Positions 44,835 through 55,592 of a DNA stretch of 64,000 nt are shown here, piece after piece; the stretch's first letter is position 1; each line of letters begins with the position of its first letter. The stretch comes from Ceratothoa steindachneri (taxonomy: Eukaryota; Arthropoda; Malacostraca; Isopoda; Cymothoidae), in assembly GCA_963969495.1 (NCBI GenBank), contig OZ018327.1, positions 31,565,175-31,629,174 on the forward strand, given 5' to 3'. Position numbers and translations under genes: made by a program. The notes below the pieces were generated by a model. It was not told where the DNA came from, made no database searches, and saw nothing but the letters and a program-made list of their open reading frames with translations.

Positions 44835-45480
44835 TCAACGCTATCACGGTTCTTGAATTTTATAGCATCGTTAATCTTTGCCCAATTTTGTTTTTCTTCA
44901 ATCTCTTTTTTATTTCTTCAGCAGAGGGATCTCCAACATAGGGGTGAATACGTCGACATATGATCGACCTCTTTGCTGAGACATGTGGAGGAACCTTAGC
45001 CATAACCAAGATTTCGTCTAGATCTTCTCGCAACTTTTTACTAAGCAGTTTTTCAAGGTCTTGGTTCGTGTTGCAAAAGGCCATATATCCATAAGCCCGA
45101 TCTTTGAGTCGGCAGAGTGCAATTAACAGCTTGGAGAAGATGACCTCAAATAATTTCTCGCGCGTGGGCTTCTGGCATCGCTCTTTGACTCGGGGCGGGA
45201 CGCATTTCTCGCCTCTGGGGTCGTCTAAGACAGCCGCAACTGCGGGTTATTTCTTGATGCCTAGCAGGCCCTTATCACGGGGCGTGCTCCTAAATAGTCC
45301 TGATTCACCTTTTCTGCCCTGACTACTCCACTACAGAGTACTCCAAATTCTATGTTTCTAGTAGCGCTTAGTTTGCCCTTAAAAATTTCCCGCGCCATGA
45401 TTAGCCATTTTTTTGTAATACTTATTGTAAGGGAAAGGGACGCCAAGAAGAATATCCCCTTCATTTGTTTCATGAATTTC
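44835..45480 (-). pseudogene. ORF1, 5' half, of the zinc-knuckle LINE
   Basis: Frames at 45473-45261 and 45084-44860 read ITKKWLIMAREIFKGKLSAT and YMAFCNTNQDLEKLLSKKLR, followed by KRSIICRRIHPYVGDPSAEE. This is the N-terminal region of ORF1 upstream of its nucleic-acid-binding core. A stop or frameshift near 45250 and another in the A-rich stretch near 44885 interrupt it. A shift there restores NWAKINDAIKFKNRD. Confidence 0.75.
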
Positions 45481-46769
45481 TTCCCTCTCTATGTCTCCTA
45501 AGTATAACTCCACGTGGAATAATCTCTGAAGCAAAAGAGAAAAATAAAAGAAAAATGATTTGAATATCCGCCAACCGCCTCACAGGTGCAGTTAATTAAG
45601 TTGGGCGCTAAAAGTTTTTATCTCGCCGAGGAAGCGCTAATCTCCGTAGTCGGGAAACTGCTAGCCAAAAGTTTCCCGCCAACATCGTAAAGGCCATTAA
45701 GACTTGAGTCAGGCGACAGACGTTAATCCATCTGGCCGCCGGAAGTGGTCAGCCAGTCGTCTGAGTCTGCCAACGAGGAGAAACCTAAAAAATGGCCGTC
45801 ATATAAATACCCTGGGTTTTCGAATATCGGCAGATTGAGTTGGAGAACCTGTCGCCTTCGGTTCAGAGCGTGTGTCTGTTTCCCCAAGTCCATGGCATTT
45901 GCTTATACCATCAAGGTTGGATCTCACCAAGCAGATCCATCTCTGTTGTGAAGGCTTACTCTGTTCAGAGCAAGCCTCGAATAGTTTCATCCCCAAAAGA
46001 TTGACCGGGATTCCTCTTGTCTCATCTGGAACCCCCCTCAAGGATCTTCAGTTTCCCGTGTGAGATTTCGCGCCGAGCCGCGTCGGGTATAGATTTTTGG
46101 AGGTTGCACTTCTCTGTAGAAGAGGTGCCATCGTCTGTCCTCAAGGAAGATCGTGAACTCGTCTTCTGGTCCTCACCCCCTCCCCTTCATCCTCGTCATC
46201 GTCAGGATATTCGGCCGAGAATCACGTCCATTTTCCGTCTCCATTTTCCCACGCCGACTCGCTAAAGGAGTCCCCTTCCTCGAGGTGACTCCATTAAGGT
46301 AAAACGACTCCTTGCTTGTATCTCCCGTTAATCGACCCACTTTCCGACATATAAATATAACCTCCGTATGACTGATTTATAGTATCTCATTTAAAAGCAG
46401 ATTAACGAGTAATTAACGTTACCCGATTGCCAATTAATCTATATTTTGTCAGAATTGTCCTTATTACATTACCTATATTTCCCGAGTGTGTATATATGTT
46501 AACTAGTGACTTATTAAAATTATATTTTTGGTTTTCACTCTTTAAATATATCCTTGAACTGCAACTTGGTAAACTCATTAAACTCTATCGGCCCCTGTAG
46601 TAAATCGCACTCTTATACCTCGTAATCAACGGATTACTCTTACGAAGTGAACGCATTTGTACGTAGCAAAGGACGCGTACGTACATTAGAGGATATATGT
46701 ATATATAACTGTATATATACATTTTCTCGTAGCTTTCATCTCTTCCCTCCCAACTATTACATTTCGCCA
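45481..46769. other. Unassigned stretch
   Basis: Contains a TATAAATA sequence at about 45803 and otherwise unclassified, fairly GC-balanced sequence to 46300, then AT-rich sequence. It could include the 5' UTR of the zinc-knuckle LINE or a decayed LTR. I see no terminal repeats to support an LTR. Confidence 0.35.
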
Positions 46770-46774
46770 ACTAT

Positions 46775-47740
46775 TACATGGGTCAACTTGAAGAGAGATT
46801 ATTGGTCATCATGGAAAACAAGCCACACACATATTGCCGATACGTAGACGACATCTGCATCAACGTCCAAAACGAAGAACATCTTGTTAACATCAAGCAG
46901 CAATTTGAGGAGAACTCCGTGTTAAAATTCACTTATGAATTGAGCAAAGGGCAATAAACTCCCTTTCTTGGACGTTGAGTTTTAAAACACCAATGGCAGC
47001 TACATCACTAAAGTACATAGAAAAAGTACGGACATAGAAAGATGCCTCAATGCGGAGAGTAAATGGCCAGAAAGGTATAAAATAAGCGTAATCAACTCAT
47101 ACACCCGCCAAGCATATAAATGCTGCTCTACGTCGGAACTTTTCCACCTAGAGATAGCACGAGTAAAACAAACACTCGTGAACAACGGTTTCTCAAACAG
47201 CATGATTGACAAACAACTCCAATCTTTTTTTAAATAATCATTTTTAAGATACGGATAAAACTGAAAGTAATCAGGGAGAAGTCAACAACATCAAAGTGTA
47301 TTACAGAAACCAGATGTCCACGGCCTGTAAAATAGATGAAAAAACACATCAAGGAGATTATTAACCGTAACATCAAGGTTAAAAATCAAATGGATAAAAT
47401 CCAACTCATCATTTATTATAATACAACAAAAGCCATCAATCTCCTGATGAAAAACAACACCTGCCTAAACTCCTCTAATCTTAAGTCAACCAACATAGTT
47501 TACGAGTTCATCTGCCCCGATAAAGACTGTAAGCTTAATTCCTCCCCCTCCCTCTCTGGCTACCTACTCTTCCGACCTTTTATCACCTGGATCCAACCTT
47601 CCTATACGTGGATAGCTTCTTTCGTAATTTTGTTAATACATTTTGTAACATATATAAACTGAACACTTTGTAATAATTCCCCATTGTAACTCTGAAGATG
47701 ATATTCGATGTATCGAAACGCGTCAGTTAAATTAAAGAAA
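46775..47740 (+). mobile_element. Penelope-like element fragment (RT and GIY-YIG region)
   Basis: Penelope-like elements encode an RT related to telomerase with a GIY-YIG endonuclease. The plus strand from 46777 reads MGQLEERLLVIMENKPH, TYCRYVDDICINVQNEEHL (catalytic YVDD) and LKFTYELSKGQ, then TPFLDVEF after a stop. A connector around 47000-47220 follows, then near 47440-47560 NSSNLKSTNIVYEFICPDKD, the approach to the GIY-YIG domain, of which only the beginning remains. The tail at 47690-47735 (CTGAAGATGATATTC.. then GAAACGCGTC) resembles ends common in this class. The N-terminal RT is deleted right after MG. Confidence 0.85.
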
Positions 47741-47927
47741 GTGAAAAATTACATTAATTTACTTCTACCTTTGGCAAAATAACAAACACCAGTCCCCGAT
47801 GAACTTTGATACGCTTCTCCACAGGTTAAACAATGATGAAAAGGCGAATATAAGACAAATCGAGAAGATTGAAAAAAATAATTATTAATTCGCAACTAGC
47901 GGTCGCTTTTAATAAAACATTCTATAA

Positions 47928-47929
<2 letters not shown>

Positions 47930-47998
<69 letters not shown>

Positions 47999-47999
47999 A
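47930..47999. repeat. Compound (TA)n(TG)n microsatellite
   Basis: About 24 TA units followed by about 11 TG units. Confidence 0.95.
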
Positions 48000-48104
48000 T
48001 GTGAAAAACACAAAGTATCGCGTGAGTAAGCAATAAATGCAACAAAGCCCACAGGAAAACATAATACGAGGATTCCAAGTATTTTCAAACTTTATTTCGA
48101 GTTC

Positions 48105-48106
<2 letters not shown>

Positions 48107-48169
<63 letters not shown>
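48107..48169. repeat. (TA)n microsatellite
   Basis: About 31 TA units. Confidence 0.95.
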
Positions 48170-48170
<1 letters not shown>

Positions 48171-48699
48171 CAGATGGTGCGGTCAGTGGAAAGCAATAAA
48201 TTACACCGCCCGCTTTTTATATCACCCTGTGGGACACTCTAGTTGCCATGAGGGATATCAAGTTTTAGTTATCCGCTTTTAGCGGTTCCAGAAAAATTCT
48301 ATCAAAACAATGACTCGCTACTTTGATCTCTCACAGTTTTCAACAGAATCGCGTAATTCAGCGGCAGATCCAGAAAAAGCGAATGTGTGTGGGGGGGGGG
48401 GGGAGAGGGGATTGGCGATTGCCAGGATTTTTATGAGTGGAAATTTGCTAAAGCTGCTTACTATGGTACATATTTGTACGAGTAATACATGTATGAACGT
48501 ACAAATAATCAGTGCTGAATACATACAAATAAGTTATAGGTATAAGTGATGAATATGTACATTTGTAGACTATAATGATGTAGGCTAATTGCAAGTCATT
48601 TCGCCCACTTAAGTAACAAGGCACATAATAGAAAATGTATTTTTATTTTCAAGGATTAGGCTCTCTCAAAAGAGTAGGCCCAGGCCCAATATTCTCCTT

Positions 48700-49366
48700 C
48701 ATTTGCCTAAGCGAAGAGGAGACGGCGGTTTTTCTCCGCAAACTTGTCAATCACTCGATCATTCGAAACTTGAATGTCTTTGTGGACGGCGAGTAGTGCT
48801 AGGCCGTTGAGGCGATCCTGGCCAATGGCGCTCCTCATGTACGTCTTTAGCCATTTCAAGGCTGCTGAGAATGAGCGTTCAGCCTCTGCATTTGAGACCG
48901 GCAGAGTCATTAAAATAATCAGGAGCTTCGCAATGTTCGGGAACACACGGGTCTCGGCGTACTCCTTCGCATTCTTGATAGTCCCGAAGAACGGAGCGGA
49001 ATTTGTCCACTGCTGTGCCTCCGCCTGCACGAGTACCAGTGACAACATCGCCCTCGTATAACTTAGCGGCATTAAGGACGGCATCCAGGTATGCTTTTGA
49101 GCCCTTGAGAAGCTCCTTCAACCGGAGAACAACTGGAACAGTATCTTCCTCAAATCTTCTCTTCAGCTCGGCGATCACTTGGTCAAAGAACGGAATATAG
49201 ACCAAGCGTTGAAAGTACTCCTCAGCAGTCCTGTCCGGGATATTCGCGCGCTGTATCTGTCGTGCACAGACTTAGGAAACAGGGACGTCATCGTGAGTTG
49301 AGTCCACTTCAATCACGAGATCCTTGGCTTTTGCCAGGCACACTCTGTGGAATTTCCCCTTGGTCA
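48700..49366 (-). pseudogene. hAT transposase C-terminal fragment
   Basis: The minus strand runs from MTKGKFHRVCLAKAKDLVIE (49366) through ANIPDRTAEEYFQRLVYIPF and FDQVIAELKRRFEEDTVPVV to IILMTLPVSNAEAERSFSAA, LKWLKTYMRSAIGQDRLNGL and DKFAEKNRRLLF. The AERSFS block is the hAT dimerisation signature. A stop near 49265 and a frameshift near 48990 interrupt it. The type fits the group of domesticated and undomesticated hATs near ZMYM1 and THAP12, and it is different from the two other hAT copies in the window. The N-terminal two-thirds are absent. Confidence 0.87.
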
Positions 49367-49416
49367 TGAGAGGGGGGCGGGCCCCCTACCTCCCTTCCCC
49401 TGGACCCCCCTGGCGT

Positions 49417-49554
49417 AATTATCAGTAATTTCTATGGGTATCTATGCTAAATACTTGCTGAACACTATGATGAACACTAACCGCACCATCTGTCATATTT
49501 TCCAATTTGTCAAAAAGTGTTCAGCATAGATACCCAAAGAAATTATTGATAATT
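49417..49554. repeat. Long inverted repeat between hAT and LINE fragments
   Basis: Left arm 49417-49466 and right arm 49516-49554 are reverse complements. AATTATCAGTAATTTCTATG..GGTATCTATGCT is answered by AGCATAGATACC..AAATTATTGATAATT, with two mismatches over 32 bases. The left arm carries an extra 8-12 bases before GCTGAACACT. A central region of about 50 bases separates them. It would fold into a stem loop on DNA or RNA. It may be a MITE-like element or a duplicated inverted terminus. Confidence 0.85.
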
Positions 49555-49589
49555 CCCCGTTTTGTTCCACCCCCCTGCCAGAAGGGTCA

Positions 49590-49930
49590 TCCCATTGAGT
49601 GAAGAGCAAAGGCATGGTTCGAAATAAAACTCCATCTATCATAATTCCAGCGAAATTCACGCAGCGTGAAATCCTTCGGAAGTCGCTTGTGGCGTTTTTA
49701 TACATATCTCTGAAGGCTTTCTCACACTCAACTGACCACCAAGAAAGCATACGGCGTGCAAAACGATCAAAGGTTTGAGGAATAGTAGTTAAGCCCACGG
49801 CGATGAGGGTGCCGGAAAATAAGTCAACGGCCTCATCTAAAGACCTAAACTCTTCGATCAAGATGACTATGTCAGTCATTTCATGAAATGCTGACCTCCG
49901 GACTTGATCCAAGCACCACCGAGGGCTTCG
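49590..49930 (-). mobile_element. I-type LINE fragment H1 (ORF2 linker)
   Basis: The minus frame at 49912-49493 reads EEFRSLDEAVDLFSGTLIAV, RRMLSWWSVECEKAFRDMYK and FRRISRCVNF, matching the linker of copy C (FRSVDEAVEFFSGNLIDAG and PLPWLSAQCETALKQ). It is truncated at both ends and frameshifted. Confidence 0.78.
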
Positions 49931-50299
49931 CGCCGGCGATGGCGTTCGGACAAAAATTTTTTAGTCGCGTGCGAGTCTAGTCGCGGGTGACTCTACATCT
50001 CACTATGTCGGTTGGTCCCCGTTTGCTTTTTTTTTGTAATAACATTGTAACTATTCGGCCTATTCTTACGAAATTTGAAACACTTATTCTATCTTTCGAA
50101 TAATAGAATTGCCAAGACTCCCCTATGGTTAGTCCGGGAATCATTGAAAGTTCTGAAGGTCGTAAAGTCATAAGTCAGAATAAGTGAAAGCACGCGAGTC
50201 TTTGTCAGCAGACCTTGTTATATGGAAAGGCTCGATATCATTGAGGCCGTCGATCCCCTCTTCGAGGGTTTTACAAGAGAACTCAGGGATAGGTCAAGA
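49931..50299. other. Unassigned stretch
   Basis: No recognised family between two LINE fragments. A T-run lies at about 50027. Confidence 0.35.
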
Positions 50300-50530
50300 C
50301 AGAAAAAATAAACGGTTCTATTGACAGTGATTTGTGAATCCATTCATATTAAGGACTTCGACCTACAGCTCTTCGATCAGATTCACAAGCATCCGCCTTC
50401 TGTGATTGGTTGTGTAGTACCACCAGAGAGCTTGTATACCATTTATGTCTCTGCGAAGAAGGAATTGCTCGGAAACCGAGAGGGTGTTCACCTACCACAC
50501 CACGGAGTTTGGTCGCATTAAAGTAAATGA
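50300..50530 (-). mobile_element. I-type LINE fragment H2 (endonuclease edge)
   Basis: Plus-strand phrase CATATTAAGGACTTCGACC..AGCTCTTCGATCAGAT matches copy C near 15605-15645 (CACATTTAGGACACC..AGCTCTTCGATCAGAT). The similarity is short and fades after 50400. Confidence 0.55.
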
Positions 50531-50554
50531 TATTGGAATATACAGTGAATTTCT

Positions 50555-50690
50555 TTTTCTAAGGTGCCTATCTGGCGACTGCCTCAAAGGGATAGTCGCA
50601 GATATAAAGATAAAAGATAATATCTTCTATACGAGTGAATCGCAACTGGCATAGCCAAAAAATAAGGTACAGATACATCACATAGGGTTT
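50555..50690 (-). mobile_element. I-type LINE 3' tail
   Basis: T-rich run, then TGCCTATCTGGCGACTGCC and an A-rich downstream segment, as in the other tails. No coding sequence is attached. A strongly 5'-truncated insertion is likely. Confidence 0.65.
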
Positions 50691-51320
50691 AAATTGCAGA
50701 CCTACTCACCTGCTTAGTCCCTGTTCGAAGGGGGGGGGACAGATACGACTAATATAACCTTGGCGGGTGGGCAAAGGAGAACGTACCCAACATGGTTTCC
50801 TGAATAGTTATGAATCTTCACGGAAATGGTCTTAGGCCTCCTGGATACAGACTTCAGAGGATTATTGGCCGCAGAACGCGCCATTGGCGCACTCTCCTTC
50901 TAGGGCCTACTGGAGAAGGTCCGACTCGTTGCATTGACCTCGTTTTCCTGCATCGAAGTACCTTTCACCCCGGCGCTTCTCTGAATGGCTTTACCTCGTC
51001 TTTAAAGGAGGACGTCCAACTGTTCTGTCCCGTACAACTTTAGTCAAGGGAGTGTAAGCTGTGAATTCTTTATTGCTACCATTCATTTGAGTGGGGGAGG
51101 TAGACTTCCTTTAAATATTGAGAATCAATGGAGTAACGTGGCCATTTTGTCTTTACTGAAGCGGTAATCGCAATTGGAAAAGAGACTCCCGGTATTTGCC
51201 GGAGCAGGGTTTTCGCCCATTTTGCGCACGGGGGCGGTAGAACCCACATAAGGGTCCCCATTTGGCCTAGGAGTTACCACGCGCGTAGGCCTGTAGGGGC
51301 TAGGAGCTTAAGGTGTTTTC
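50691..51320. other. Unassigned stretch
   Basis: The plus frame at 50810-51043 (MNLHGNGLRPPGYRLQRIIG...) matches nothing I recognise. A G-run lies near 50731. No supported feature. Confidence 0.35.
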
Positions 51321-52045
51321 ATAAGTTGGGAGGCGTATGAGTTGCCCGGTCGCACATAAGGCCTCAGGATAATCTTCCTCATCGAAATTCGGTTCACAGT
51401 TGGAACGGCCACGACCTCTTTTTCAAACAGATACGAATAGCAATGCTTAGAGGAAGCCGGGATGACCCGCCACAACACACACACTTGGCAGTGAATGATT
51501 CATGTGCCTCGTGCGCAGCTTTTGAGCGGTTACGTCTGATTTGGAGTTGACCTAAGTTAACACGTCTACAAGTCTTAATCGTATAACCCTTGTGGCAGTG
51601 ATAGCATATCCGTGGTAACGGTACAGATGCCTTTACGCGGTACATGTACTAGCCACCACGCGTCGAGTTACAGTCTGTTGAATCTAATAACCACTCGTGG
51701 TTTTCTGGTTTTGATTCGCCCCTTGGGCTCTTCCTCGACTCCCAATCGACTCTCACTACTTAGCCAGTTCTTCAGTAGTGACCTCAGGAGAGTAGTCCAC
51801 AAGTTCTTTGACATAGACTACCCCTCTAATGGCGTGTAAGGTAGTGTGGTCGAAGATCACTCATTTTAGTACTCCTGACAGGATTAGCCACATTATTTAG
51901 TAGGGTTCCCCTCGAAAAATGGGAGATCCTTGGGTTTTTGACCGAAAAACGCGGTGAAACCCTGACGCTGACGCATGAATGACACATGCATGAATACCCC
52001 CGGCAGCCTTTCAATGAGGGGGCCAGAGTTCTTCGAGGCCTCATT
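51321..52045 (-). mobile_element. I-type LINE fragment H3 (ORF1)
   Basis: The minus frame 51645-51394 holds the knuckle region: YRVKASVPLPRICYHCHKGY, then SKAAHEAHESFTAKCVCCGG, matching SKAAHDKSKSCVAKCVNCGE of copy C. Near 51780-52043, CAATGAGGGGGCCAGAG and TCGAGGCCTC match copy C near 17490-17520. It ends abruptly near 52045. Confidence 0.78.
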
Positions 52046-53240
52046 CATTTATCTTTTATTTTTTTCGCAGGTAGGTTGGGGTTTTCACCCCTTCCTCCCC
52101 CCTCCAAAAATGCCTCCAAGGCGGGACAGACCTACCTCGACTAGACCTTCTGTCAAGACAAAGAAGGACCCAGCCGCAGTCGGGCTTTCCTTTGAAGAGG
52201 TAAAATCTTTGCCTTTTTATCCTCGGGGGGGGGGGAGGGGTTGCATCCCTATCTCTCTGGAAAAGCCCTGCTTAGGTGAGGGACTAAACTTGAGGTCATT
52301 TCCCACCAAGGCCCCTTGAGAAAATACAGACAATGTCACTACATTATAAAAGGAGTCGATTGGGGGCGACTCACCCGAAAGGAATAAATAGAAACCCCTT
52401 AACATATAAGAGAAGGTAACACCCATTACCATGAGGAGAATCTATGAGGAGTCCGAGAAGAATTATCTGGTCTCTCCCATTTATGTAGGGAATGGCTCGA
52501 AAAGATGCTAAAGGTGAAGCCCCTTTACCGTTAATAGGGAAACCCTTCCAGCAGGTGTGTTCTCGCCCTCTCCAACACCAAGGTAGGGCAAGGTTTGACC
52601 GTTTTGCTGCCTTTTCTAAATTTTGTATACCGAATGGTCAATCTAAAAGGTTTCCCAAACTCGTAACCTCATTAGAAAGGAAGAGAAGTAGGTGAGCTGT
52701 ATTTCAAATCCTGTCGCTTCCGCCTATACAATCTTAGATTTTTGGACTATTCAATGTGTTTGCACTAGACTCGCGCCCAACACGACTAAAAGTTAAACAG
52801 CGGACGGTCGTCGTCAGAGATGGTCTTTGATACTTGCCCCATACCCATAGCTTCCAAATGAGCAGCCAGACAGGTAGATCGGATCAGGGATGACCTCTTA
52901 TTAAGTCTTACAGTCATGGACAGGATGGCTAAGATATGAAGATTTGTTATTTGACAGATCAAGAGCCAAGGCTCGCAATTTTTGTTATGCCAGACATCCA
53001 ACAAGGTATCAAAGTGCGCTTGCAGAAGCCACTACAGCTTTTAAATTTAGGACACAGTTATTCCTGACCTCTGCTCAAAAAGGCCTACACTCCGAGGGTG
53101 TATTTATAAACAAGCAAGTCAAAAATTCAAACTGTCGATCTCGTATTACGCTGTCCCCAGAGCGCCACGATGCTAAAGCACGGCGGAATCGATACCCACT
53201 TCTGTCGAATCAATATGAGATCCAGTTTTCCTAATTTCAA
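52045..53240 (+). other. Possible gag-like or unknown coding remnant
   Basis: A TTTTTTCGCAG acceptor-like phrase at about 52068 precedes an ATG at 52111: MPPRRDRPTSTRPSVKTKKD, then PAAVGLSFEEVKSLPFYPRG, a basic N-terminus typical of gag-like proteins. Frames then break. At 52944-53234 a 96-residue frame reads RSRAKARNFCYARHPTRYQS, then ALAEATTAFKFRTQLFLTS. I cannot assign it to a family. It could be a decayed LTR or tyrosine-recombinase retroelement gag, but no RT, integrase or recombinase is present. Confidence 0.3.
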
Positions 53241-54435
53241 AATGTCGAGGAAGAAAATAACAGACGCCCAAAAGGCAGACCATCCCCGGGTTTCACCTTG
53301 CTATTCCCCTCCACCTCCCATTACCCCGCGGGAGTAATTCAAGTATAAAACTTTTCGGCAGGAGAAAAAGAGGACTCTTTCGTTTTCGTCACAAGATCGA
53401 TAAGAACTTGCCGGGATAGAGTTCCCCAGCAAGTTAAGAAGGACTTTCATTTTCTTGGGCAATACCAGATTGCACCAAGTATAATCGGCACAGTTCGATT
53501 ACCAAAGATCGTCAAGTAATCTTACCTCCAAGTACCCTCGGCACAGTTCGAGTACCAAAGATCGTCAAGTGATCTTACCCTATCTGAGTTTGACAACCCC
53601 GAACTAGATTGATTTCTCACCCAAAATAAAAGCTCTATAAGAAAAACCAAATCGCTAGAAAATCAGACAACCATCCTAAAGCCGCGTCTGAGAAAACCTT
53701 TTCAAGGTCATAAACTCACGACCCATCGCCTCCTCAATCGTCGTTTGTTTGGATTCCTGATTCTCCTACGCCGACTAGAAATTCCGTTTGACGTCACTTG
53801 CCTACTCTTTCGAAGTAACGTCATCTATTGAGAAGCAAATAAACTACACTCACGACTCCTCTCCGGGCCAGATTCGAGTGAAGGAATTTCGTTTGGATTC
53901 TCGGAATAAAATACCTTATGTGAGTAATCAATTCTATATTCATGTCACCGTGCCTTTAACGTAGTGTATTTTGTATATCTTAAAGACGAATTTGTAGGGG
54001 TGCGAAAATGTATCAGAGAAATTCCTTTCAACTCGATAATATAAATGGCCGATAAATTTACCAACCCATTACTGACTAAAGCCGGTCGTGAGGCTAGAGT
54101 ATTGGCCTTCAAATCCAATGGTACCGCGTTCGAAGCTCAATAGTCCAAAAACTTTTACGAAGATCGCCCAAGAAAGAAAACGCTTGAAGGACTATCTCAT
54201 CAAGAATCAAGAAGAAACCAGCCCCCAAGATAATGGAAGAAAAAATAAAGATGCATCAAGAAAGAAAACGAATATTAAGGACAAACCCAGTCAAGAAGAA
54301 TACGGAAGTCAAGAAAAAGGGAAGACATATGAAGAAGGGCCAACTAAAGAAAAAAATAAAGAAAGGAAATTCACCCAAGAAAAGAAGAAAATAGATTCAA
54401 GGAAGGCACCTGCATCGAGGAAACCAAGATGAACA
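53241..54435. other. Unassigned stretch with a short direct repeat
   Basis: Bases 53482-53524 and 53537-53579 are a two-copy direct repeat (TCGGCACAGTTCGA and TACCAAAGATCGTCAAGT). GTATAAAA at about 53343 is TATA-like. From 54043 the plus strand can be read as MADKFTNPLLTKAGREARVL up to a stop at about 54142. An overlapping Lys/Glu-rich frame (54088-54432, 114 residues) follows. The arrangement recalls an LTR followed by gag, but no second LTR is visible. Confidence 0.3.
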
Positions 54436-55478
54436 AAAATAATATAGATAAATAAATAAAAATTAAAATAAGGAAGGCCCCCCCCCCCTAAATTCTTTTT
54501 AAAGTAAATTGGTCTACCTTAAAGCCACCAGAAACCGTGTATTGGGATCGAGACTTAAGAACCATCTTTAAGTTGTATTTTGTACATGTATATATTAATT
54601 TTTTTGTTTGAGTTGATCAATGTACAGTAAAAGTCTATTTTGGTTAAAGTGTTTAAATTATCCTTAAACGAGTTACGTTGACAGTATTTGGTATATTAAA
54701 GAGAGAACTCCCCTTTTATTCATTCAATAGAATAAAGATTAGGAAAAGCGCTCTTAGAGATCGATCCTGACGCGATCACTGGAAGTACGAACGTAGGACT
54801 CATTTTTAGTAATCATAATAATAAATAATAATTATAATCTCGGCTAATCCACGACAGTATGTCTTTCTGGGAACAAGCACACCAATGAGATGGTTCAGGC
54901 CTTGTGTACAAATTAATCAACCAGACCGGCGCCTCGCTCTTCTTCACATTAACTACATGACAGAGATCTAGTCATCTTTTCAACTGCATGGCAAAGAAGA
55001 TGGAGGACATTACCCGGAGATAAAGTTGCGTAACATTGCACACGACCCTTCCCATGGAGCTATCCTCAATGCCTCGACGTTATCGTCATTTTCTGCCGTG
55101 TCTAAATCGGGAGACCCTCACGAGAGCAGCTCTATCAGAGGAAGCGGTCCAGTGAATCTTTCTGCAAAGATACCTTGATACCTCCTGACTGTACGTCACT
55201 TTTTGGTTGTCTACTAGCCTGTAGTAGCTTCGAGCGCGGTGCCACATAAGTGCAAGGCAAAGAAGATGGAAGACGGTGCCGCTCGTCCACCTCCAGAAAC
55301 CCGTACGAGCGGGGTTGCTAGCGCTTGTCTCTGGTGCTGGGGTGGTTCTTGCATCCCATATTGTGGTATGATAGGGTTTTTGAAGGAAGTAGGCCTTCTC
55401 CATACCATATAATTAATTTTCGATTATACTCTTGGGTACCTGGTGCAGGTAGGCCTCCCTTAAGGTAATTTAGCTTGC
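54436..55478. other. Unassigned stretch
   Basis: A C-run lies near 54480. The phrase GGCAAAGAAGATGGA(G/A)GAC occurs twice, at about 54987 and 55256. The minus frame at 55403-55086 has no recognised relative. Confidence 0.35.
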
Positions 55479-55592
55479 TTTCTTTAGGTTTTGATGTTTG
55501 TTGTTTGTAAAGGGTAGGCCTTCGGATTCCCATGGTTTCTTTAGGTTTTGATGTTTGTTGTTTGTAAAGAGTAGGCCCTCGGATTCCCATGC
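55479..55592. repeat. Two-copy 57-bp tandem repeat
   Basis: Bases 55479-55535 and 55536-55592 differ at only about three positions. Each contains TTTCTTTAGGTTTTGATG and GTAGGCC..CGGATTCCCATG. The close match indicates recent duplication. Confidence 0.93.

Larger units (their letters stand above)
38269..45480 (-). mobile_element. Three-zinc-knuckle LINE (I/Nimb-like), split by a nested LINE
   Basis: ORF1 begins near 45460, stops at about 44835, and resumes at about 42345. ORF2 runs from 41277 to about 38490. Between the ORF1 halves lies a different LINE. The ORF1 halves join logically: the upstream part ends with NWAKINDAIKFKNRD and the downstream part starts VFKVVLKTTEMAAKAAENG. ORF1 with three CCHC knuckles plus an AP endonuclease and RT without evident RNase H suggests an I or Nimb-type element. 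The exact clade is inference. Confidence 0.83.
47741..48655. other. Gene-free stretch with two (TA)n arrays
   Basis: Two (TA)n arrays lie about 130 bases apart, with unassigned sequence around them. A G-run lies at about 48391-48402. A recurrent ACAT/GTACAAAT-rich patch is found at 48450-48560. No gene. Confidence 0.5.

Noticed and set aside
45795..45815. TATAAATA as a host gene promoter
   Set aside because: No credible coding sequence follows, and such strings are frequent in AT-rich DNA.
54088..54432. 114-residue Lys/Glu-rich protein as a host gene
   Set aside because: Compositionally biased and overlapping another frame with a better start context. Not supportable without homologues or transcripts.
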